A DNA stretch of 64,000 nucleotides from Siphonodentalium dalli (Eukaryota > Mollusca > Scaphopoda > Gadilida > Siphonodentaliidae), in assembly GCA_032622095.1 (NCBI GenBank), contig CP136064.1:258147863-258211862 (forward strand). The letters run 5' to 3'. A program made the position numbers and the translations under genes. Of the stretch, positions 30,219 through 42,200 are shown piece after piece. Under the pieces are notes generated by a model, which worked only from the letters and a program-made list of their open reading frames with translations, was not told the DNA's origin and did not search any database. Each line of letters opens with the position of its first letter. Positions within the stretch are counted from its first letter, which is position 1.

Positions 30219-31510
30219 ATGGGATTTTTCAATGTTCTAAAAGCTCCCTGTCAGAACTTCATACAGTTCCCAAGTTTTGAAAGAGTTGAATATGATCTCT
30301 CCGGGCGTAGCCAGAATATAGATTCAGTTGGTCGGGTGCATGACGCATTATGTTGGTTTATTTGGGATCAATCGTCCGTCCAGTCGTTACGCCATATCAC
30401 GACGTCTGTTTTAAACGCGGAAGAAAGACCTGGTTTTTGGTCCATTTCGCTGGGGAATCACCCAGTGCACGTAGAAACCACCGACTCACAGAAAGTGACA
30501 GGTAAACTTGCCCAGATACAGATATACGGTTTATAGTGCCTTGATATACGGTTTATAGTGCCTTGATATACGGTTTATAGTGCCTTGATATACGGTTTAT
30601 AGTGCCTTGATATACGGATTATAGCGCCTTGATATACGGTTTATAGTGCCTTGATATACGGTTTATAGTGCCTTGATATACGGTTTATAGTGCCATGATA
30701 TACGGTATATAGCGCCTTGATATACGGTTTATAGTGCCTTGATATACGGTTTATAGTGCCTTGATACACGGTTTATAGTGCCTTGATATACGGTTTATAG
30801 TGCCTTGATATACGGTTTTAATAACAATCTAAGCCATAAAATATGATTAAAATACTATAATTCATCACCATTTGAAACGTCTGAAGCCCATAGAAAATAG
30901 AAAACAGCTCAAATCATAGAAAGATTCCCCCGTTATGGCGCCCAGAATGCAACATAATCCAAACTAAAAATGTATGTTCAATAGAGGGGAATAACTCTGT
31001 CTTTAGAGTTAATCCCCCTCCATTGAAAATAATAATCTTTGCACTACAAAACAGATAAAACTTAAGCACAAAAACACGTCGGAAACTCAACAAAAACAAC
31101 ATATTGACAGTTTATTACACCGGATACGTTGTTAATACAATGTTTTGTAACTTCCTCTTTCAAATGGTATATACTATGGCATATATTTCATATAATATGA
31201 TGAGGTTTCGAAAATTAAGCGGGCCTTTAAAGTGATGTGAAACACTCCGGTAGGGTGATCAGATAGAAATGGAGAATAATCTTGTTCAAAGTAGTTATTT
31301 TTTACAAATATTATATCCAAATTGACAACATCACACACCGCCATTCTTATATATTAATTAGATGCAGCGACTCTCGATGGCAAAATAGGTTTCATTACGC
31401 CACAAGGTGGTGTTGCTAGTTTTGCAGATTTTGAGATTCTGTGGTCCAATGGGCTAATGTATCGTGGGAGATTTTGTACCTTACTCAATTGTACCGATAT
31501 AATCACGTAG
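30219..31510 (+). CDS. Two-exon gene model, unrecognised beta-rich protein
   Basis: Exon 1 runs 30219 (ATG) to 30501 and exon 2 from 31362 to the TAG ending at 31510. The donor is CAG|GTAAAC and the acceptor TTAATTAG; the split codon G|AT gives Asp, so both junctions are phase 1. The product is about 143 aa. Exon 1 ends RPGFWSISLGNHPVHVETTD; exon 2 holds DGKIGFITPQGGVASFADFE and ends CTLLNCTDIIT. The alternating strands and the GKIGF…GGVASFADFEI pattern recall jelly-roll/lamin-G-like sugar-binding folds, which is inference only. No signal peptide is seen, so exon 1 may be internal, with an alternative acceptor at TTCTAAAAG (30244). The 860-bp intron contains a minisatellite and a truncated family-B MITE. 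The start of exon 2 is repeated in decayed form at about 60160-60190, minus strand. Expression is unknown. Confidence 0.5.
30521..30818 (+). repeat. 22-bp minisatellite in an intron
   Basis: About 13 copies of GATATACGGTTTATAGTGCCTT with a few single-base variants. The last unit runs straight into family-B MITE sequence, and the complete MITE at 23975-23998 (reversed) contains the single-copy ancestor AGTGACTTGATATACGATTT. Confidence 0.9.
30819..31230 (-). mobile_element. Family-B TTAA MITE, one terminus lost
   Basis: AATAACAATCTAAGCCATAA…CACCATTTGAAACGTC reads as the reverse of 23930-23975; the right end is GAAAATTAAGCGGGCCTTTAA with TTAA at 31227. The other terminus is missing and replaced by the minisatellite. 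The related locus at 60312-60330 has TTTAAATTTTAAAG at this point and no element. Confidence 0.8.
31231..31395 (+). repeat. Segment duplicated at 60160-60325 (inverted)
   Basis: GTGATGTGAAACACTCC, GTAGGGTGA, ATAGAAATGG, AATAATCTT and CATTCTTATATATTA are shared with the minus strand of 60160-60325. It covers the intron end and the first ~30 nt of exon 2. The second half of the same duplication is at 32845-33069. Confidence 0.8.
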
Positions 31511-32025
31511 ATGCTGAATTTGCAAAGTTAACGCCACCGGTGTATAATATGTTTTTGAAAATATGACTCAATCGTATCGATAGTCAGGACAGGCTGAAAT
31601 TGTAAACTTAAAGTCACCGGTGTAATAATATGTTCTTGAAACTATAAATAATCTGATAGCCTGAAAATAATGTACAACCCATTGGGATCCCCTGGTGTAG
31701 TGAAGTGCGTTATGGGTAATTTTAATTGGAGTGCGCATGTCTGTTCTGTTGGATCGAGACTTGGAGTAACCGCCATCTTTAATTTTCTAATTACCGAAAA
31801 GTCGAGAAGTAATGGCTCCCAGCCCCCCCCCCCCCACACGGGCGGGAATCGATATCGATATGACAGCGGCTGACTAACTATCAAGGTGAGGTACAGTGGA
31901 AGGTCACAGGTTAAATTTACCCAGGTTAAATGAACTAAAAATGTCATCAGCCGTATAATTAAATATTTTGAAGCCAAAATAGTAAGGTGATCAAGTCAAA
32001 ATTGTATCGTATACACAATGTGTTT
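31511..32025. other. Unique stretch, no gene supported
   Basis: A 111-codon minus frame (31642-31977) has a stop-free but low-complexity character and crosses a C10 run at 31826; no family or splice support. Confidence 0.4.
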
Positions 32026-32155
32026 GTACCGATGAATGTATCGCGACTCGACTCGTTTTCGTGGTCATATAGGCCCTATATAACCTATTATCCCGAAAAC
32101 GAGCAGAGTCGCGATATCTGATAGAATTCGAGGAATCGTACATTCACTTTCAATA
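32020..32155. repeat. Short foldback element
   Basis: ATCGCGACTCGACTCGTTTT near 32039 mirrors AAAACGAGCAGAGTCGCGAT near 32095, with GAATGTA/TACATTC extending the mirror outward. Confidence 0.75.
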
Positions 32156-32714
32156 GTATAGATTCACTGCAATCTGCCGCGGAATTCCCAAAATTAAGGC
32201 TACTTTCATTTTCAATATGTTTTCCGAATTTCCACTTTCACTTTTCAATTTTACCACGCAAAGCGACCTTAGTTGACACATATATATGGCACACTGGCTG
32301 AGTCCATGGCAAATAGTTTATGTAGCATTGCTTCTTTCATCTAATTAAAGCTCACCTCGTTAAAACGCATGTCAATCGTATTTGTTTACAAATTGCATTG
32401 GGTGCGACGTTTTGCAGTAGGTCCCTATTTGCGGAGGTCACTATGCGGAAGTCCCCGAATTCGCGGAGTTCCCCTAAAATGGGCGATATATGTATATTTT
32501 AATGAGGGAACGGGTGCGTATATGTCAATTGATACGTATTTTAAACAAATAACGACACGATCATCATAATAGAGGTCTGTTCTATCAATTATATATGCCC
32601 CGAGTTCACTTGGTGCAAATCAAACGGCGATAAACATTCTCGTGTGCCAGAAGGACTCCTTAAAGTTGTGAATAAGATGAATATTTATTAGATGTTATTT
32701 AACAAGTCAATCAA

Positions 32715-32773
32715 ATAATATTATTCATTAGTTAGCGCCTATATTAGCGCTAACTAATGAATAATATTTTATA
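32715..32773. repeat. Palindrome, about 25-bp arms
   Basis: AATATTATTCATTAGTTAGC then GC, an 8-nt loop, and GCGCTAACTAATGAATAATA. It adjoins the 32770-32860 repeat. Confidence 0.85.
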
Positions 32774-32850
32774 TTATAATTATATTATAATTTATATTTA
32801 TGGCTAATAATATGATCTTGGTGGCGTTACCATTTCTGACTATGGTTTTC
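32770..32850 (-). repeat. Dispersed repeat shared with 46057-46142 and 47605-47700
   Basis: TAATATGATCTTG, GGCGTTA and ATGGTTTTCTTGTT are the reverse complement of AACAAGAAAACCAT…TAACGCC…CAAGATCATATTA at 46055-46105. Confidence 0.8.
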
Positions 32851-33069
32851 TTGTTAGTTTATCGCCGATGGATGCGCCCCTAATCGAGTAGTAAATATTT
32901 ACAATTGAGCATAGTTCAGATGATATTTTCTATTGAGTGGTACGGTCGATTTGCTTCATATTTTCGGCGATGTTAGTAGAATGCTACATTCCTCCAGTTG
33001 ACATAGTGCCTGAATACTAACTGATCAGTTTCGTGCACCGAACAAGTACATAATATGTCTTTAACAAGT
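32845..33069 (+). repeat. Second half of the segment duplicated at 59925-60160
   Basis: TAAATATTTACAATTGAGC, TAGTTCAG, GTACGGTCGATTTG, AGAATGCTACATTC, CTGAATACTAACT and ATAATATGTCTTTAA match the minus strand of 59925-60117. Read on the minus strand it is a broken version of the 59935-60117 frame, with a one-base deletion and an internal stop. Confidence 0.85.
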
Positions 33070-33105
33070 ACATGAAAAATAGATTGCTTATTTTCATTAT
33101 TAATA

Positions 33106-33180
33106 ACTAGGTCGCCCAGTGGGGGTTAGCGTTCTCGATTCATAACGCCAAGGTCGATCGAATCCCGTTCTACATGTGCC
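33106..33180 (+). repeat. tRNA-like SINE head
   Basis: GTCGCCCAGTGGGGGTTAGC gives an A-box and AGGTCGATCGAATCCCG a B-box, spaced as in a tRNA, with CTCGATTCATAACG between. The acceptor stem does not pair and there is a long 3' tail (…GGAGTCGATGTATATTGGC), so it is a tRNA-derived SINE or pseudo-tRNA and not a functional tRNA. Confidence 0.6.
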
Positions 33181-33471
33181 ATTGAATGTAATACGCTGCG
33201 TTGGTTAACCAAGTACCCGACCGGGAGTCGATGTATATTGGCAGTATGCTAATCATGATGCGCTCATTATCTGATCGGATTACTTTCTCATAAGCCCTAT
33301 GACCGGGCTAATAATAACGTAGAGCGCATTGAAACTATAATTGACTGTGGGATGCGCTATATATAGAATTGCATCGATTATTATTATTGACATTAACTCT
33401 CTAATAATAAAATTTCGCCTTTAAAAACAGGTTAAGTAAACATTGGATAAGTTAAAGGCATTGACAATATT

Positions 33472-33560
33472 CTCTGAAAATCAAATTCAGACTTAAATAT
33501 TTGAACTCACTACACGATTACCGATGTTTGTTGACAGATCAATGTAACAGTTTTATACAA
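33472..33560 (+). repeat. Dispersed repeat shared with 27990-28080
   Basis: TCTGAAAATCAAATTCAGA…CTACACGATTACCGATGTTT then GTTGACAGATCA; same block as at 28 kb. Confidence 0.8.
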
Positions 33561-33818
33561 AGGTTTCAACACGCGAAATTCTGTTAATGGAGAACAATCA
33601 ATAATGAATATAAGAACACGGTTGATCTATTTCTCCATATTCGTCTTAGTCGTAATGTTTTGGTGTTAACCCTTTACCCAACAAACCGGCCAAAAACGGC
33701 CAAATAAAGCTGCAACAGCCTAAATTATCTTGGGTCTGTCTCAATAAAACCATACAAATATGGATATCATTGGAACCGGCTCATTGACCACATTGTGATG
33801 GTTACAGTTATGCCCTGT

Positions 33819-33887
33819 GCCAATGCATTCTCTTATATATGCGAGTCGACCATAGGTCGCCTCGCATATATAAGAGAATGCATTGGC
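33819..33887 (+). repeat. 69-bp palindrome P
   Basis: GCCAATGCATTCTCTTATAT…ATGCGAGTCGACC, centre ATA, mirrored arm with one mismatch. Other copies: 33923-33991 (reversed), 63793-63861 (same length, stand-alone) and a centre-deleted 38-bp version at 48441-48478. All are preceded by CCCTGTG and followed by CTAA. Confidence 0.9.
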
Positions 33888-33922
33888 CTAAATTTTTTTT
33901 AAAATAATTTTTAATGTGTTAA

Positions 33923-33991
33923 GCCAATGCATTCTCTTATATATGCGAGGCGACCTATGGTCGACTCGCATATATAAGAGAATGCATTGGC
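33923..33991 (-). repeat. 69-bp palindrome P, reversed copy
   Basis: Same palindrome in the other orientation, followed by CACAGGG. Confidence 0.9.
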
Positions 33992-34229
33992 ACAGGGCCG
34001 TTCTGTTGGGTAAAGGGTTAACATATTTTTATTTCCAAATCCAAACAGATAACATTATATACAGATGACACATATATGCACAATAGAAGAGTTAATGTAT
34101 GTAAAAGAGGAGGGCTTATATAAAGTCTTCTCCTCTTTGGCTACATGCCCCGTCCCCAATAAGTGAGGGAGGGTTATAGGTCAGACGGGAAGGGTTGGAA
34201 ATAATGTTTTTTTTTATGAGAAATGGAGA

Positions 34230-34368
34230 TATATAACTGAATTTGAGTTAGGGGTGGAAGAAAAGGGAGAATATAGTGTTAGGGATAACAGGAGACATAG
34301 ATAGGGAGAGGTAGAGAGAGAGAGGAGGAGAAGGGAGAGAGGGAGGAGGAGAAGAGAGAGAGAACATC
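34230..34368 (+). repeat. Polypurine tract
   Basis: GA-rich run, densest at 34298-34368 (GAGAGAGAGGAGGAGAAGGG and similar), nearly free of pyrimidines over 70 bp. Such tracts can form triplex (H-) DNA. Confidence 0.8.
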
Positions 34369-34578
34369 ACCAAATTCACACTCTGTGAACCTCATTCTTC
34401 TTAGGCCTCATATTCTCGGAAGTATCTAGAGTATCAAATTAACATTGTTTTTAGATACTTTTCCCCTTCTGTTCAGTTTCTCTATCATCTATTTTTCAGA
34501 AGATAAAATCTATAATCGTGGTGACTTAATTAATGGGTGAACATCAGCAACTTCAACTGGGAAACTGTTGATGCCAAA

Positions 34579-34710
34579 TCAGAATGAGGTTCCCATAGGG
34601 TGAATTTGGTGACGATAGCCGCCGTGTGGGGTAGCGTCAGTAAATTCACCCTCTGGGGACCTCACTCTGCAAATATCAGACTCACTATTTCCAAGATTGG
34701 GTGAGAGTCC
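34579..34710 (+). repeat. Palindromic element related to 815-980
   Basis: CAGAATGAGGTTCCCATAGG…AAATTCACCCTCTGGGGACC plus the right flank CTCACTATTTCCAAG…TTGGGTGAG, as in the copy at 861-985. A fragment (CACCAAATTCACACTCTGTG) lies at 34370-34397. Confidence 0.7.
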
Positions 34711-35690
34711 AGAGTCTTCAAGTTTTGGAATGGCCCCCTCGGTGCTCATTTTAGTTTGCCATCGACACATGTGTTAAAGACAAAATTGATCTCCTTCTAT
34801 ACTCAACAGAATATATGCAACACATGAATAAATTTTAGTCTTGGATTAGTGCAAAATACATTCGTATACGCTCAATGAAAGATGTAATGAAAATTAATTT
34901 ATGATTTTGTCTGTGTTAAAATTAACCAACTCTCAAGAACGGAAGAACGCGTGTACATATACGAGACGAACGATATGTTGTTGTGTGTGTGGGTTTCGAA
35001 ATATTTTAGCACAATAATCTTAACTTGAAATTTCTCACCAACATGTCGATAATCGTCTAGGTCAATTAATGTTGCAATGTCTCATAAGCTCTAACGTTTG
35101 TTGTACGCGATTACGAGACATGAATGGCAGTGTGAAAGAACAATTTTAGGGACTTTGAGGTCAGCTACAGGGTCGGTCATAGCCGATGTTGGAAATAAGT
35201 CTGCGCATGTCCATAATTGAGGAATCTCGAACGACGATGACCGCGGCTGCAGCCGCAACAAAAGCCACTTTCAGTATCCAATACAAACAACATGAATTCC
35301 CTGTAATTTAATTATCCGGCGAATTTGAGGGTCTTGTCTCTTAAACTACATAGGGATACCAGTTGATCAGACACAATGCTGTATATTTAACTTTATTAGC
35401 ATCAATAAACATTATTGTATTATAATGTATAGGCATATAGGGCCTAGTTTATATAAAACAAATCATCGAATTAACTATCAACTCCACCTTTCCAAAATAG
35501 TTTCATAAAATTAGATAGATAAGTGTTTTCGTAAAACAACCATCGAATCCACAGATAAAAATCTACATGTATCAACGACACATTCATTGTTTTCATTCAT
35601 TCAGTCCTTGTCTGCCTTTTTCATTTATTCAGTATCCGCCATTTTGGATTTGATCGGTAGTACGGATACTCGCAACCAGCATTTGGTGGA
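34711..35690. other. Unique DNA, no gene seen
   Basis: No supportable frame or repeat was found over this stretch. Confidence 0.4.
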
Positions 35691-35693
35691 AAC

Positions 35694-35703
35694 GTGACGT
35701 CAC
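35694..35703. promoter_or_regulatory. Perfect CRE-type palindrome
   Basis: GTGACGTCAC, the full CREB/ATF core TGACGTCA, about 125 bp before a candidate exon. The same 8-mer also occurs at the GPCR start codon (20268-20275) and at 54301-54308. Function is inferred from the motif alone. Confidence 0.3.
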
Positions 35704-35826
35704 ATATCTTTGTAATCGGTAACCTCGAGGTCCCATTTCCGATGCAACTAGCTGCAGCCGATCTCGAAGTCACTCAATGTTCCTTTAGAATCTGCCAGAA
35801 GCCATACCCGTAACAATACATTGTAG

Positions 35827-35990
35827 GTGGCGACAGATGTTGTGAGGTCAATGAAAAGAGAAGCATTCGTATTCCCGGGCTATCAAAAACTGTACAAGGA
35901 GGGGGTTCGGCATCGTTTGGTTTCTCCTGCTTCCAGTCTGAGGATAGGTGTAGAAATAATTTGCGCTGCCTCGCTGTTTTCCTTAAAGGT
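35827..35990 (+). CDS. Candidate exon, unrecognised
   Basis: Directly after an acceptor-like ACAATACATTGTAG the frame VATDVVRSMKREAFVFPGYQ continues through KLYKEGVRHRLVSPASSLRI. No clear donor; the frame runs into TTAAAGGTACTTTG (35985), a possible family-A remnant, and stays open to 36093. No family recognised. Confidence 0.25.
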
Positions 35991-36289
35991 ACTTTGCTCT
36001 GTTATTGCTGACACTCCATGCAACAGACCACACGATTCGCATAGCATTATCAAATATAAATACGAAATGACGGTTATTATTTACCATCTATAGATAATTA
36101 ATTACAATTTACATACCGTATATACGCCCATCGAATATAATACTGGACTGATGTGTCCAACATGATGATTATATTGACGAAATGAGGGAGATATTCACAA
36201 ATTAAAAAAAAAAAAAATTCTTATAAAGATCGTTTTTTTCCGAAGAAATATATATTGACTAAATAACGGGGATATTCAGAACTGAAATA

Positions 36290-39200
36290 AAAATAAAACA
36301 GATTATATATAGAGCATTAAACATATTATATATAGAGCATTAAACAGATTATATATAGAGCATTAAACAGATTATATATAGAGCATTAAACAGATTATAT
36401 ATAGAGCATTAAACAGATTATATATAGAGCATTAAACAGATTATATATAGAGCATTAAACAGATTATATATAGAGCATTAAACAGATTATATATAGAGCA
36501 TTAAACAGATTATATATAGAGCATACAGATTATATATAGAGCATACAGATTATATATAGAGCATTATAAACAGATTATATATAGAGCATTAAACAGATTA
36601 TATACAGAGCATTAAGCAGATTATATATAGAGCATTAAACAGATTATATATAGAGCATTAAACAGATTATATATAGAGCATTAAACAGATTATATATAGA
36701 GCATTAAACAGATTATATATAGAGCATTAAACAGATTATATATAGAGCATTAAACAGATTATATATAGAGCATTATAAACAGATTATATATAGAGCATTA
36801 AACAGATTATATATAGAGCATTAAACAGATTATATATAGAGCATTAAACAGATTATATATAGAGCATTAAACAGATTATATATAGAGCATTAAACAGATT
36901 ATATATAGAACATACAGATTATATATAGAGCATACAGATTATATATAGAGCATACAGATTATATATAGAGCATTATAAACAGATTATATATAGAGCATTA
37001 AACAGATTATATACAGAGCATTAAACAGATTATATATAGAGCATTAAACAGATTATATATAGAGCATTAAACAGATTATATATAGAGCATTAAACAGATT
37101 ATATATAGAGCATTAAACAGATTATATATAGAGCATTAAACAGATTATATATTGAGCATTAAACAGATTATATATAGAGCATTAAACAGATTATATATAG
37201 AGCATTAAACAGATTATATATAGAGCATTATAAACAGATTATATATAGATTAAACAGATTATATATATAGATTAAACAGATTATATATAGAGCATTAAAC
37301 AGATTATATATAGAGCATTAAACAGATTATAATTATAGCATTAAACAGATTATATATAGAGCATTAAACAGATTATATATAGAGCATAAAACAGATTATA
37401 TATAGAGCATTAACCAGATTATATATAGAGCATTAAACAGATTATATATAGATTAAACAGATTATATATAGAGCATTAAACAGATTATATATAGAGCATT
37501 AAACAGATTATATATAGAGCATTAAACAGATTATATATAGAGCATTAAACAGATTATAATTATAGCATTAAACAGATTATATATAGAGCATTAAACAGAT
37601 TATATATAGAGCATTAAACAGATTATATATAGAGCATTAAACAGATTATATATAGAGCATTAAACAGATTATATATAGAGCATTATAAACAGAGTATATA
37701 TAGAGCATTAAACAGATTATATATAGAGCATTAAACAGATTATATATAGAGCATTAAACAGATTATATATAGAGCATTAAACAGATTATATATAGAGCAT
37801 TAAACAGATTATATATATAGCATTAAACAGATTATATATAGAGCATTAAACAGATTATATATAGAGCATTAAACAGATTATATATAGAGCATTAAACAGA
37901 TTATATATAGAGCATTAAACAGATTATATATAGAGCATTATAAACAGATTATATATAGAGCATTGAACAGATTATATATAGAGCATTAAACAGATTATAT
38001 ATAGAGCATTAAACAGATTATATATAGAGCATTAAACAGATTATATATAGAGCATTATAAACAGATTATATATAGAGCATTAAACAGATTATATATAGAG
38101 CATTAAACAGATTATATATTGAGCATTAAACAGATTATATATAGAGCATTAAACAGATTATATATAGAGCATTAAACAGATTATATATAGAGCATTATAA
38201 ACAGATTATATATAGATTAAACAGATTATATATATAGATTAAACAGATTATATATAGAGCATTAAACAGATTATATATAGAGCATTAAACAGATTATAAT
38301 TATAGCATTAAACAGATTATATATAGAGCATTAAACAGATTATATATAGAGCATAAAACAGATTATATATAGAGCATTAACCAGATTATATATAGAGCAT
38401 TAAACAGATTATATATAGATTAAACAGATTATATATAGAGCATTAAACAGATTATATATAGAGCATTAAACAGATTATATATAGAGCATTAAACAGATTA
38501 TATATAGAGCATTAAACAGATTATATATATAGCATTAAACAGATTATATATAGAGCATTAAACAGATTATATATAGAGCATTAAACAGATTATATATAGA
38601 GCATTAAACAGATTATATATAGAGCATTAAACAGATTATATATAGAGCATTATTAACAGAGTATATATAGAGCATTAAACAGATTATATATAGAGAATTA
38701 AACAGATTATATATAGAGCATTAAACAGATTATATATAGAGCATTAAACAGATTATATATAGAGCATTAAACAGATTATATATAGAGCATTAAACAGATT
38801 ATATATAGAGCATACAGATTATATATAGAGCATACAGATTATATATAGAGCATACAGATTATATATAGAGCATTATAAACAGATTGTATATAGAGCATTA
38901 AACAGATTATATATAGAGCATTAAACAGATTATATATAGAGCATTAAACAGATTATATATAGAGCGTTAAACAGATTATATATAGAGCATTAAACAGATT
39001 ATATATAGAGCATTAAACAGATTATATATAGAGCATTAAACAGATTATATATAGAGCATTAAACAGATTATATATAGAGCATTTAAACAGATTATATATA
39101 GAGCATTTTAAACAGATTATATATAGAGCATTTTAAACAGATTATATATAGAGCATTAAACAGATTATATATAGAGCATTAAACAGATCATATATAGAGC

Positions 39201-42200
39201 ATTTTAAACAGATTATATATAGAGCATTTTAAACAGATTATATATAGAGCATTTTAAACAAATTATATATAGAGCATTAAACAGATTATATATAGAGCAT
39301 TAAACAGATTATATATAGAGCATTTTAAACAGATTATATATAGAGCATTAAACAGATTATATATAGAGCATTAAACAGATTATATATAGAGCATTATAAA
39401 CAGATTATATATAGATTAAACAGATTATATATAGAGCATTAAACAGATTATATATAGAGCATTAAATTAACCAGATTATATATAGAGCATTAAACAGATT
39501 ATATATAGATTAAACAGATTATATATAGAGCATTAAACAGATTATATATAGAGCATTAAACAGATTATATATAGAGCATTAAACAGATTATATATAGAGC
39601 ATTAAACAGATTATATATATAGCATTAAACAGATTATATATAGAGCATTAAACAGATTATATATAGAGCATTAAACAGATTATATATAGAGCATTAAACA
39701 GATTATATATAGAGCATTAAACAGATTATATATAGAGCATTATAAACAGATTATATATAGAGCATTAAACAGATTATATATAGAGCATTAAACAGATTAT
39801 ATATAGAGCATTAAACAGATTATATATAGAGCATTAAACAGATTATATATAGAGCATTAAACAGATTATATATAGAGCATTAAACAGATTATATATAGAG
39901 CATTAAACAGATTATATATAGAGCATACAGATTATATATAGAGCATACAGATTATATATAGAGCATTATAAACAGATTATATATAGAGCATTAAACAGAT
40001 TATATACAGAGCATTAAGCAGATTATATATAGAGCATTAAACAGATTATATATAGAGCATTAAACAGATTATATATAGAGCATTAAACAGATTATATATA
40101 GAGCATTAAACAGATTATATATAGAGCATTAAACAGATTATATATAGAGCATTAAACAGATTATATATAGAGCATTATAAACAGATTATATATAGAGCAT
40201 TAAACAGATTATATATAGAGCATTAAACAGATTATATATAGAGCATTAAACAGATTATATATAGAGCATTAAACAGATTATATATAGAGCATTAAACAGA
40301 TTATATATAGAACATACAGATTATATATAGAGCATACAGATTATATATAGAGCATACAGATTATATATAGAGCATTATAAACAGATTATATATAGAGCAT
40401 TAAACAGATTATATACAGAGCATTAAACAGATTATATATAGAGCATTAAACAGATTATATATAGAGCATTAAACAGATTATATATAGAGCATTAAACAGA
40501 TTATATATAGAGCATTAAACAGATTATATATAGAGCATTAAACAGATTATATATTGAGCATTAAACAGATTATATATAGAGCATTAAACAGATTATATAT
40601 AGAGCATTAAACAGATTATATATAGAGCATTATAAACAGATTATATATAGATTAAACAGATTATATATATAGATTAAACAGATTATATATAGAGCATTAA
40701 ACAGATTATATATAGAGCATTAAACAGATTATAATTATAGCATTAAACAGATTATATATAGAGCATTAAACAGATTATATATAGAGCATAAAACAGATTA
40801 TATATAGAGCATTAAACAGATTATAATTATAGCATTAAACAGATTATATATAGAGCATTAAACAGATTATATATAGAGCATAAAACAGATTATATATAGA
40901 GCATTAACCAGATTATATATAGAGCATTAAACAGATTATATATAGATTAAACAGATTATATATAGAGCATTAAACAGATTATATATAGAGCATTAAACAG
41001 ATTATATATAGAGCATTAAACAGATTATATATAGAGCATTAAACAGATTATATATATATAGCATTAAACAGATTATATATAGAGCATTAAACAGATTATA
41101 TATAGAGCATTAAACAGATTATATATAGAGCATTAAACAGATTATATATAGAGCATTAAACAGATTATATATAGAGCATTATAAACAGAGTATATATAGA
41201 GCATTAAACAGATTATATATAGAGCATTAAACAGATTATATATAGAGCATTAAACAGATTATATATAGAGCATTAAACAGATTATATATAGAGCATTAAA
41301 CAGATTATATATAGAGCATACAGATTATATATAGAGCATACAGATTATATATAGAGCATACAGATTATATATAGAGCATTATAAACAGATTATATATAGA
41401 GCATTAAACAGATTATATATAGAGCATTAAACAGATTATATATAGAGCATTAAACAGATTATATATAGAGCGTTAAACAGATTATATATAGAGCATTAAA
41501 CAGATTATATATAGAGCATTAAACAGATTATATATAGAGCATTAAACAGATTATATATAGAGCATTAAACAGATTATATATAGAGCATTAAACAGATTAT
41601 ATATAGAGCATTAAACAGATTATATATATAGCATTAAACAGATTATATATAGAGCATTAAACAGATTATATATAGAGCATTAAACAGATTATATATAGAG
41701 CATTAAACAGATTATATATAGAGCATTAAACAGATTATATATAGAGCATTATAAACAGAGTATATATAGAGCATTAAACAGATTATATATAGAGCATTAA
41801 ACAGATTATATATAGAGCATTGAACAGATTATATATAGAGCATTAAACAGATTATATATAGAGCATTAAACAGATTATATATAGAGCATTAAACAGATTA
41901 TATATAGAGCATTATAAACAGATTATATATAGAGCATTAAACAGATTATATATAGAGCATTAAACAGATTATATATTGAGCATTAAACAGATTATATATA
42001 GAGCATTAAACAGATTATATATAGAGCATTAAACAGATTATATATAGAGCATTATAAACAGATTATATATAGATTAAACAGATTATATATATAGATTAAA
42101 CAGATTATATATAGAGCATTAAACAGATTATATATAGAGCATTAAACAGATTATAATTATAGCATTAAACAGATTATATATAGAGCATTAAACAGATTAT

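Larger units (their letters stand above)
33666..34021. mobile_element. piggyBac-like MITE carrying two inverted palindromes
   Basis: TTAA|CCCTTTACCCAACA at 33666-33683 mirrors TGTTGGGTAAAGGG|TTAA at 34004-34021. TTAA target duplications with CCCTTT ends are the piggyBac pattern (family knowledge). Inside are two 69-bp near-perfect palindromes in opposite orientation (33819-33887 and 33923-33991), themselves mirrored through CCCTGTG/CACAGGG. No transposase. Confidence 0.8.

Noticed and set aside
33106-33180. Functional tRNA gene
   Set aside because: A- and B-boxes are present but the acceptor and anticodon stems do not fold properly and a SINE-like tail follows.
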